A program made the position numbers and the translations under genes. Source: an uncultured Collinsella sp. (GTDB lineage Bacteria; Actinomycetota; Coriobacteriia; Coriobacteriales; Coriobacteriaceae). Taken from it: a stretch of 21,382 nucleotides of DNA. The stretch spans positions 1 to 21,382 of the forward strand of contig UQZH01000036.1 in the NCBI GenBank assembly GCA_900545445.1, read 5' to 3'. Below are positions 6,367-12,114 of the stretch, one piece after another. Below the pieces are notes generated by a model. It searched no databases, had not been told where the DNA came from, and saw only the letters and a list, made by a program, of their open reading frames with translations. Each line of letters opens with the position of its first letter. Positions within the stretch are counted from its first letter, which is position 1.

Positions 6367-7305
6367 TTACCTCCCCATTGCGCAGAAGAGCTCGCGGACA
6401 AGCTCGGCTGCCTTAATCGCGTCGTTTGCATCGATAACGGATTGGATCTTCTCCATGCCTACGGTCTCGATTGCATCGTTGAGCAGATGAATCATCTGGT
6501 CGTTCTGCGTAGCCTCGCCGGCAGCGGGTTCGATGACCGGGAACGTGTCGAAGTAGATCGCGCTGTCGTACCCGTGCTTCTTCACGTAGTAGAGGAACTC
6601 GAGGGTCTTCACCGGCGTGGACGTACCAATCATAAGGCCATCATCGAAGCGACCGTTGCCGTCGTTTAGGTGAATGCCGTAGAGCTTGCCCTCGCGGCCG
6701 AACAGGTCGACGGCCATGGCGGGGTTCTCGTGCTTCATGAGCATGTGGCAGTAGTCCAGCGTGACGCCCAGGTTCGGGCGGTCTGCAGCGTTGAGGATCA
6801 TGCCGGTCATGCCCATGGAGTCGATGAACGCGTACGCGCGCTCCTCGTAGGGTTTGTACTCGATCGAGATCTTGAGGTCGGGCGCATAATCGCAGACCTT
6901 CTGGAATGCGGCTACGAGCTGGTCGAAGACGCGAGCATAGGCGATCTGGAAGCTGTAGTCGAAACCGTCGTGGCCGAGCCAGATGGTCACCGTGTTGCCA
7001 CCGGCAGTGCGGCAGTAGTCGCACGCCTCGTAGCAGAGCTCAAGGGCTTCCGCGGCAAGGGCATCATCGGCATTGCCCAGGTCACCGTTGAGGAACGCGT
7101 TGCGGAAGCGCAGCGCGCAGCCGTTCAGCTGCAGTTCGTGAGCTGCGAGCTTGGCGGCCATGTCCTCCGCCGTGACACCTGTGCAGTGCTCGGGGTAGTT
7201 GAGGTCGACGTGCGTGAGGCCCACGCTCTGGAACTCCGCGAACACGCGATCAAGATTCTTGTCGCCATCGCGAAAATAGGAGTTGATACGAGTTGCAAGC
7301 TTCAT
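6367..7305 (-). CDS. TIM-barrel sugar isomerase/epimerase (AP-endonuclease-2 fold)
   Basis: A 312-aa protein of the xylose-isomerase-like TIM-barrel superfamily. A plausible metal site is Glu149 (SIEYKPYE), Asp184 (TLDYCHML), His212 (GIHLND) and Asp253 (YFDTFP). The order and spacing match tagatose/psicose 3-epimerases and rhamnose-type isomerases. The last ligand is Asp, as in rhamnose/xylose isomerases, rather than the Glu of ketose 3-epimerases, so I lean to aldose-ketose isomerase activity. The open frame extends to 7434. I chose the ATG at 7305 because AAAGGA lies nearby upstream and because 7434 overlaps the promoter. It is the first gene of its unit, 3 bp before EIIBC. Whether it acts on free or phosphorylated sugar is unknown. 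Confidence 0.82.
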   Translation of the reverse strand: MKLATRINSYFRDGDKNLDRVFAEFQSVGLTHVDLNYPEHCTGVTAEDMAAKLAAHELQLNGCALRFRNAFLNGDLGNADDALAAEALELCYEACDYCRTAGGNTVTIWLGHDGFDYSFQIAYARVFDQLVAAFQKVCDYAPDLKISIEYKPYEERAYAFIDSMGMTGMILNAADRPNLGVTLDYCHMLMKHENPAMAVDLFGREGKLYGIHLNDGNGRFDDGLMIGTSTPVKTLEFLYYVKKHGYDSAIYFDTFPVIEPAAGEATQNDQMIHLLNDAIETVGMEKIQSVIDANDAIKAAELVRELFCAMGR

Positions 7306-7330
7306 GCTTCTACGTCCTTTACCTTCGTCC

Positions 7331-7355
7331 TTAATCGTTTCTGCTCGTTCGAGCA
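7331..7355. promoter_or_regulatory. Operator-like sites in the TIM-barrel leader
   Basis: TTAATCGTTT (7331-7340) equals ten of the twelve bases of the LacI-type operator found before the epimerase gene. Immediately beside it is the perfect palindrome TGCTCG-TT-CGAGCA (7342-7355), which shares CTCGTTC with the possible DeoR-type site at 4857. Both lie about 60-85 nt downstream of the predicted transcription start. Confidence 0.45.
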
Positions 7356-7421
7356 CCTGATCTATATCCGTAATTCGATAAGGGCCGCCACCTGCGCGCC
7401 GGGGCTTACCCTGTGACATGT

Positions 7422-7450
7422 AGATTACTGCCACGTAAGTTCATTTTCAA
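7422..7450 (-). promoter_or_regulatory. Promoter of the isomerase-EIIBC unit
   Basis: On the minus strand TTGAAA (7445-7450) and TAATCT (7422-7427) are 17 bp apart. The A/T-rich stretch just upstream (7451-7490) could act as an UP element. The leader to the ATG at 7305 is about 110 nt. Confidence 0.65.
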
Positions 7451-7647
7451 TCAATATTTTTCATTCTTTTTCTCATTGTGTCAGAGTTTTTCACTGCAAA
7501 TGGCCATCTACCTTGTGGTTTTGCTGTTAATCAAGTTTGACCATTCTTGATACTATTTGTTTTAATCTGAACTTAACTACCGTTTACAGGCGAAAATCAA
7601 CCGTTCGCCGGCGACGGTGACGCAAAATGAAGAAAGCTTGCATGGGG
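7451..7647. other. Intergenic region between divergent units
   Basis: AT-rich compared with its surroundings. It contains the inverted repeat TCAAG/CTTGA (7532-7551) and a compact palindrome ACCGT-T-CGCCGGCG-ACGGT (7600-7618), which could be a protein site or hairpin. I see no gene here. The open frame starting at 7617 has no ribosome site. Confidence 0.4.
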
Positions 7648-7676
7648 TTGACACGGTAAACCTCCTCGTCAAAAAT
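7648..7676 (+). promoter_or_regulatory. Candidate promoter of the magnesium ATPase leader
   Basis: A consensus -35 TTGACA is followed after 17 bp by AAAAAT, a weak -10. Transcription would start near 7683 and give a leader of about 275 nt before the ATPase start at 7959. Confidence 0.5.
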
Positions 7677-7698
7677 ACGGGCGGATTGAAACGGGTAC

Positions 7699-7731
7699 AA
7701 GGTGCCTGGAGCGCGCCCTGCGCTCAGCCTT
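7699..7731 (+). promoter_or_regulatory. Leader hairpin ahead of the upstream ORF
   Basis: AAGG, CTG and AGCGC pair with GCGCT, CAG and CCTT around a GCCCT loop, with small bulges on the 5' side. The hairpin ends two bases before the AGGAGG of the 23-codon ORF, so it could affect ribosome entry there. Confidence 0.4.
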
Positions 7732-7744
7732 TAGGAGGTGTGCC

Positions 7745-7816
7745 ATGGAAGGCAGTCCTAGTCGAAAAACCTGCATGTCGCCCTCGGCACGCCGCGAGGA
7801 CTCCGCACACGCATAA
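7745..7816 (+). CDS. Putative 23-aa leader peptide of the magnesium ATPase gene
   Basis: ATG is preceded by a perfect AGGAGG with a 6-bp spacer. The frame runs 23 codons to TAA; the peptide starts MEGSPSRKTC and is rich in Ser, Arg and Ala. It lies in the leader of the ATPase gene, 142 bp before its start, between two hairpins. Short leader peptides (mgtL) control mgtA in enterobacteria by ribosome stalling or coupling at low Mg2+ or proline. This peptide is not homologous by eye and has only two prolines, so any such role is inferred from position. It is the strongest ribosome site in the intergenic region. Confidence 0.55.
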   Translation: MEGSPSRKTCMSPSARREDSAHA

Positions 7817-7843
7817 ACGCCACCGGCAGATCGTCAACCCCCC

Positions 7844-7870
7844 CCACAAAGGTGCCTGTCCCCTTTGTGG
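7844..7870 (+). repeat. Hairpin in the ATPase leader, REP-like
   Basis: A perfect 9-bp stem CCACAAAGG / CCTTTGTGG with loop TGCCTGTCC, preceded by a run of C. No U-tract follows. The build (CCAC..., GTCCCC, ...GTGG) resembles the hairpin at 11178-11208, suggesting a dispersed intergenic repeat family. It may also serve as part of an mRNA switch. Confidence 0.5.
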
Positions 7871-7958
7871 TAGTTCGTGAGCTTGACGTGAGCGACATCT
7901 AGGTTTTTTGCAACTCAATACGACACGTACGCTAACTCCCTTCAACAAGGAGGACCCT

Positions 7959-10727
7959 ATGCTGATGCTCAAAACCGCCACGGTTCTCGAAGCCATCTCC
8001 AAGCGCCGCCGCACGGCGCGCCCTGCCGCTCATACCGGCCTGTCCAAGAACACCATATTCGCCACCACCCATAGCGCCGAGGACGCCCTCGTACTGCTCG
8101 ACGCCACGGCAAACGGCCTCACCGCCGAGCAGGCAACCGAGCGCCTGGACGCCTCCGGCCCCAACACCATCGAGGCACCGACCAAGACGCTCGCCCGCCG
8201 CATCGCCGACGCCTTCATCGATCCCTTCGCCGGCATCCTCGCCGCGCTCGCGCTGGTCTCGCTCTACATCGACGTGCTCGCCGTGCCCGAGCCGCAGCGC
8301 GACCCCTCCACGGTCATCGTCATCGGCATCATGCTGCTGGTATCGGGCGGTATGAAGTTTATCCAGGAAGCCCGCAGCGGCAATGCGGCAGAGGCCCTCA
8401 AGGACCTGGTCTCCAACACCTGCACCGTCCTGCGCGACGGCGAGCGCATCGAAATCCCCTTCGACGAGCTCGTCCCCGGCGATGTGATCCGCCTCTCTGC
8501 CGGCGATATGGTGCCGGCAGATGCCCGCGTCATCACCGCGCGCGACCTGTTTGTCATCGAATCCGCACTCACCGGCGAGAGCGAGGCCGTCGAGAAGACC
8601 GCTGCCATCACCGTCGTCGATGGTGCCGACGGCTCCGCGCTGCCGCTCTCTGCCTGCAAGAACATCGTCTTTACCGGCACCTCCGTGCAAAACGGCACCG
8701 CCGTGGCGCTTGTCGTTGCCACCGGCTCGGACACCTACCTGGGCGGCATCGCCAAGATGCTCAACGGGCGCGGCGAGAAGAGCGCGTTTGACCGCGGCGT
8801 CTCGAGCGTCTCCATGCTGCTCGTACGCCTCATGCTCGTTATGGCGCCGGCCGTCTTTGCCATCAACGCCGCCACCAAGGGCAACGTCATCGACGCGCTG
8901 CTGTTCGCCACGAGCGTGGCCGTGGGCATCACGCCGCAGATGCTTCCCGTCATCGTGACCACGAGCCTGTCGCAGGGCGCCAAGGACCTCGCCCGTCGCC
9001 AGGTTATCGTCAAGGAACTGCCGGCGATTCAAAACCTCGGCGCGATGGATGTCCTGTGCTGCGACAAGACCGGCACCCTCACCGAAGACTGCATCGTGCT
9101 CGAGCGCTACCTCAACGCCGACAGCAACGAGGACACGCGTGTGCTGCGCCATGCGTTTTTGAACAGCTTCTTCCAGACCGGCCTCAAAAACCTTATCGAC
9201 CTGGCCGTTATCGACCGCGCCGATGTGACGCCCTCGACCATCGCACCCGATTCCATGCTGGGTCAGAGCCTGCGCGACCGCTATACCAAGGTCGACGAGG
9301 TTCCCTTCGATTTCTCGCGCCGTCGCCTGAGCGTAGTTGTCTCCGACGCCCAAGGCAAAACCCAGATGGTTACCAAGGGAGCTGCCGAGGAAATGCTCGA
9401 GATCTGCTCCTTTGTCGAGGTCGATGGCATCGCTCAGCCGCTCACCGACGAGAAGCTCGCCCAGATTCGCAAGCGGGTCGACGGACTTAACGCCGAGGGC
9501 CTGCGCGTGATTGCCGTGGCGCAGAAGACCGATCCGCGCTGCGTGGGCGAGTTTGGCATCGCCGACGAGTGCGACATGGTGCTGATGGGCTTTTTGGCCT
9601 TCCTCGATCCGCCCAAAGCAAGTGCCGCGGGCGCCGTCGCCACCCTCGAGGCCAAGGGCGTAGCGGTCAAGGTCCTGACCGGCGACAACGACCGCGTCGC
9701 CGCCACCGTCTGCGAGCAGATCGGTATCGATGCGAGCAACGTCTTGCTCGGCCCCGAGATCGATGCACTCGATGATGCCGAGCTTGCCGAGCGCGCCGAG
9801 AAAACCCATCTCTTCGCCAAGCTCTCGCCGCTGCAGAAGGCACGCCTGGTGCGCGTCATGCGCGAGCTGCTCGGTCACACCGTGGGCTTTATGGGCGACG
9901 GTATCAACGACGCCGCCGCCATGCGTGCGAGCGATTGCGGCATCTCGGTCGATTCGGCCGTCGATATTGCCAAGGAATCCGCCGATATCATCTTGCTTCA
10001 GAAGGACCTAGGCGTGCTCGAGCGCGGCATCATCGAAGGCCGCCGCACCTACGGCAACCTGCTCAAGTACCTCAAGACCACAGTGAGCTCCAACTTTGGC
10101 AACGTGTTCTCCGTGACCGTCGCGAGCCTGTTCTTGCCGTTTTTGCCCATGAGTGCCCTGCAGCTGGTGCTGCTGTCGCTCGTCTACGAGATCGTGTGCA
10201 TCACGCTACCGTGGGACACCGTCGATGACGTCTGGACCGCCCGTCCGCGCTCCTGGGACGCCGCGTCCATCAAGGGCTTTATGCTCGAGCTGGGCCCCGT
10301 GAGCTCGCTGTTTGACATCGTGACCTTCGCCGCGCTCTTCTTTGTGGTGTGCCCCGCCACCGTAGGCGCAAGCTGGTCCGAGCTCTCCGGGACGGGCAAC
10401 GTCGCGGGTATGGCGACCTTTGCCGCGCTCTTCCAGAGTGGCTGGTTTATCGAGTCCATGTGGTCGCAGACGCTCGTGATCCACATGCTGCGCTCCCCGC
10501 GCCTGCCGAGCCCACGTGACCACGCCGCGCCGGCACTGTGCGCTCTCACCGTGCTAGGCCTGGCGCTTGTCACCTGGCTGCCGGCAAGCCCCATCGCCGA
10601 TGCGCTCGGCCTCATGACGCTGCCCGTGAGCTTCTTCGCGCTGCTCATCGGCATCGTCGCCGCCTACATCGCACTCACCCAGCTGGCAAAGCGCCGCTAC
10701 ATTGCCCGCCACGGCGAGCTGCTGTAG
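7959..10727 (+). CDS. mgtA: Magnesium-transporting P-type ATPase, MgtA-like
   Basis: A 922-aa inner-membrane P-type (P3B-like) ATPase that imports Mg2+ using ATP. The actuator-domain motif LTGES is at about residues 204-208. The phosphorylation motif DKTGTLTE starts at Asp369. The hinge motif MGDGINDAAAM is at about 645-655. Membrane helices lie around residues 85-145, 280-350 and in the C-terminal 230 residues. Length and motif order match MgtA/MgtB rather than Ca2+ or heavy-metal pumps, and no N-terminal metal-binding domain is present. The frame is open from a TTG at 7908. I chose the ATG at 7959 for its AGGAGG six bases ahead. The long leader with a small ORF and hairpins suggests control by Mg2+ after transcription starts. 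Confidence 0.92.
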   Translation: MLMLKTATVLEAISKRRRTARPAAHTGLSKNTIFATTHSAEDALVLLDATANGLTAEQATERLDASGPNTIEAPTKTLARRIADAFIDPFAGILAALALVSLYIDVLAVPEPQRDPSTVIVIGIMLLVSGGMKFIQEARSGNAAEALKDLVSNTCTVLRDGERIEIPFDELVPGDVIRLSAGDMVPADARVITARDLFVIESALTGESEAVEKTAAITVVDGADGSALPLSACKNIVFTGTSVQNGTAVALVVATGSDTYLGGIAKMLNGRGEKSAFDRGVSSVSMLLVRLMLVMAPAVFAINAATKGNVIDALLFATSVAVGITPQMLPVIVTTSLSQGAKDLARRQVIVKELPAIQNLGAMDVLCCDKTGTLTEDCIVLERYLNADSNEDTRVLRHAFLNSFFQTGLKNLIDLAVIDRADVTPSTIAPDSMLGQSLRDRYTKVDEVPFDFSRRRLSVVVSDAQGKTQMVTKGAAEEMLEICSFVEVDGIAQPLTDEKLAQIRKRVDGLNAEGLRVIAVAQKTDPRCVGEFGIADECDMVLMGFLAFLDPPKASAAGAVATLEAKGVAVKVLTGDNDRVAATVCEQIGIDASNVLLGPEIDALDDAELAERAEKTHLFAKLSPLQKARLVRVMRELLGHTVGFMGDGINDAAAMRASDCGISVDSAVDIAKESADIILLQKDLGVLERGIIEGRRTYGNLLKYLKTTVSSNFGNVFSVTVASLFLPFLPMSALQLVLLSLVYEIVCITLPWDTVDDVWTARPRSWDAASIKGFMLELGPVSSLFDIVTFAALFFVVCPATVGASWSELSGTGNVAGMATFAALFQSGWFIESMWSQTLVIHMLRSPRLPSPRDHAAPALCALTVLGLALVTWLPASPIADALGLMTLPVSFFALLIGIVAAYIALTQLAKRRYIARHGELL

Positions 10728-10730
10728 CAA

Positions 10731-10750
10731 GCAGGTGGAAAACACCCTGC
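10731..10750 (+). terminator. Weak hairpin after mgtA
   Basis: GCAGGTG pairs with CACCCTGC (one bulged C) around GAAAA, 3 bp after the stop codon. No U-run follows, so it is at best a partial terminator. Confidence 0.3.
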
Positions 10751-10779
10751 CAGTTGCCGTTGCCTCTGCCGCCACCGAT

Positions 10780-10810
10780 GCCGCTGCCTCTGCCGCTGCC
10801 TCTGCCGCTG
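10780..10810. repeat. 12-bp tandem repeat
   Basis: GCCGCTGCCTCT occurs twice in full (10780, 10792) and once in part (10804), with degenerate copies upstream from about 10759. It lies in non-coding sequence after mgtA. A whole number of codons per unit would keep frame if it were translated, but no ribosome site supports that. Confidence 0.55.
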
Positions 10811-10830
10811 TCGCAGTCTATCCCCTCAGC

Positions 10831-10897
10831 AGTTGCGGTGAAATAGTTCCCGCTTAAAGCCCCGTGACTTTAATTTAGGGACTATTCCACCGCAACT
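10831..10897. repeat. Large imperfect hairpin between convergent genes
   Basis: Arms AGTTGCGGTG-A-AATAGTTCCC (10831-10851) and its near-complement (10878-10897) pair over about 19 bp with one mismatch and one bulge around a 26-nt loop. The form suggests a palindromic dispersed element. Between mgtA and the minus-strand LuxR-type ORF it could also stop transcription from both sides. Confidence 0.5.
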
Positions 10898-10911
10898 TAT
10901 TGGGGGATTAG

Positions 10912-11166
10912 CTAGTCCTTGGGTGTCCAGGACCAGAAGAAGTTGATAAGGGCCACACGCGAGGCGGTGTCGGTCTTTTTGTTGATCAAGGAAATGTGGC
11001 GGTAGAGCGTGGAGCGCGAGAGGAAAAGCGTTGTGGCGATGTCCTGGACGCTCTGGTCCGAAACGACCAAGACCTCAAGAATATCGCGCTCGCGCCTTGT
11101 AAGCCCAAAGGTGACGACGAAGGCATCGAGGCGTTCATCGGACGTGGGCTCCGCGGCCTCCACCAC
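10912..11166 (-). CDS. Orphan LuxR-type DNA-binding domain, probable truncated regulator
   Basis: An 84-aa frame that is almost entirely a GerE/LuxR helix-turn-helix (FGLTRRERDILEVLVVSDQSVQDIATTLFLSRSTLYRHISLINKK). Full LuxR-type regulators carry a sensor domain before this, and none is present. The first usable codon is a GTG directly after an in-frame TGA, without a Shine-Dalgarno, and the tandem repeat at 11161-11190 covers the same spot. The simplest reading is the C-terminal remnant of a larger regulator cut by repeat or rearrangement. A short functional DNA-binding protein is possible but less likely. Confidence 0.55.
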   Translation of the reverse strand: MVEAAEPTSDERLDAFVVTFGLTRRERDILEVLVVSDQSVQDIATTLFLSRSTLYRHISLINKKTDTASRVALINFFWSWTPKD

Positions 11167-11208
11167 TCATTTAAGCACCACTCATTTAAGCACGTCCCCA
11201 ATGAGTGG
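11161..11208. repeat. Tandem 15-mer plus hairpin, REP-like
   Basis: CACCACTCATTTAAG is repeated exactly in tandem (11161-11175, 11176-11190). The second copy then pairs through CCACTCATT (11178-11186) with AATGAGTGG (11200-11208) over 9 perfect base pairs. The loop side contains ACGTCCCC, which recurs at 11216-11223. The design matches the leader hairpin at 7844-7870. Confidence 0.6.
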
Positions 11209-11225
11209 CCGAAGAACGTCCCCGG

Positions 11226-11344
11226 TGACTAGTCAAAAATGGGCCATATGTCCCAGTTGTGGAGACTCGTTGAGCCGTCTGGGTATCGCGAAGGATCGCG
11301 CACTCCCCCATCATCAAAAGTGACACACGCTACCTGTTGATGGG
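11226..11344 (+). promoter_or_regulatory. Leader of the zinc-ribbon gene cluster
   Basis: Contains the perfect palindrome TGACTAGTCA (11226-11235) and an inverted repeat CCCATCA (11307-11313) / TGATGGG (11338-11344). The right arm includes the GGG of the Shine-Dalgarno of the next gene, so pairing could mask it. No convincing promoter can be pointed out. Confidence 0.3.
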
Positions 11345-11352
11345 AGGCAGCC

Positions 11353-12090
11353 ATGGGCTTCTTTGACAAGATGTTCGAAAAGAAAGAATGCGCGATTTGC
11401 GGTACCGAGCTGGGGCTTTTGGGGAAGACCAAAATAAACGAAGGCTACCTGTGCAAAGAGTGCGCCGGCAAGCTCTCCCCCTACTTCCACGGCTATCGCT
11501 CCAGCACCGCGGACGATATCCGCGAGCAACTCGCCTACCGCGAGGCCAATGCCGAGCGCCTGGCGTCGTTCAACCCCACGCGCACGCTCTCTGCCGGGCG
11601 CACCAATATTATGCTCGATGAGGACGCGGGCCTGCTGATCATTACCTCGCAGAGCCGCTGGCGCGACGCCAACCCCGACATCATCGAGTTTTCGCAGGTA
11701 CTCGGCTGTGATATGGATATCGACGAGCAGCGCACCGAGATCTATCGCGAGACCAAGGACGGCGAGCGCGAGAGCTACAACCCGCCGCGCTACGACCTGG
11801 ATTACGACTTTAATCTGACCATCCACGTCAACACGCCGTACTTTACCGAGATCAACCTGCGCGTGAACGACTCCACCATCGATCAGCGCGGCTCCATCGA
11901 ATACCGCGAGGCTAAGCGCCAGGCAACCGAAGTCCGCGATGCGCTGGTGCAGCTGCGCCAGGAGACGCGCGACAACGTCGTGGCCGCCAAGGCCCCCAAG
12001 ACCGCGGTGACCTGCCCCTTCTGCGGAGCCACCACCATTCCCGATGCCAGTGGGCGCTGCGAATACTGCGGCGGCGCCATCGGCGCATAG
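11353..12090 (+). CDS. Zinc-ribbon protein with DUF4428-like N-terminus
   Basis: A soluble 245-aa protein of unknown function. The N-terminus has a four-cysteine zinc site (Cys13, Cys16, Cys34, Cys37; CAICG...LCKEC) of the DUF4428 type. The middle, about residues 60-200, is a mixed alpha/beta region with no motif I recognise. The C-terminus has a second zinc ribbon (CPFCGATTIPDASGRCEYCG). GGGAGG precedes the ATG. It is first of three plus-strand genes that all carry zinc ribbons, spaced 24 and 48 bp apart, so they are probably one operon and one complex. Zinc ribbons at both ends suggest an adaptor role. Confidence 0.8.
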   Translation: MGFFDKMFEKKECAICGTELGLLGKTKINEGYLCKECAGKLSPYFHGYRSSTADDIREQLAYREANAERLASFNPTRTLSAGRTNIMLDEDAGLLIITSQSRWRDANPDIIEFSQVLGCDMDIDEQRTEIYRETKDGERESYNPPRYDLDYDFNLTIHVNTPYFTEINLRVNDSTIDQRGSIEYREAKRQATEVRDALVQLRQETRDNVVAAKAPKTAVTCPFCGATTIPDASGRCEYCGGAIGA

Positions 12091-12114
12091 CCTCCGGCAC
12101 GGAAAGGACCGATC

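Noticed and set aside
4951..6669. Long plus-strand open frame opposite EIIBC and the TIM-barrel gene
   Set aside because: It spans two well-supported genes on the other strand, is rich in His, Asp, Glu and Gly, and has no domain; a codon-bias shadow.
7617..7880. 87-codon frame in the mgtA leader
   Set aside because: It starts at a GTG without a ribosome site upstream of the likely promoter, and overlaps the better supported 23-codon ORF in another frame.
7908..7958. Upstream TTG start for the magnesium ATPase
   Set aside because: No ribosome site precedes the TTG, while the ATG at 7959 has AGGAGG at ideal spacing.
7683..7958. M-box magnesium riboswitch
   Set aside because: I could not find the conserved M-box blocks; only hairpins and a short ORF are visible. 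A covariance search would settle it.
7932..9878. Long minus-strand open frame opposite mgtA
   Set aside because: It is antisense to a gene with all P-type ATPase motifs, and its composition is biased.
10538..10846. Pro/Leu-rich plus-strand frame over the end of mgtA and the tandem repeat
   Set aside because: It overlaps mgtA in another frame, and its odd composition comes from the 12-bp repeat; no ribosome site.
10831..11208. CRISPR array or insertion sequence
   Set aside because: The repeats are too few, differ from each other and have no spacer pattern, and there is no transposase gene nearby.
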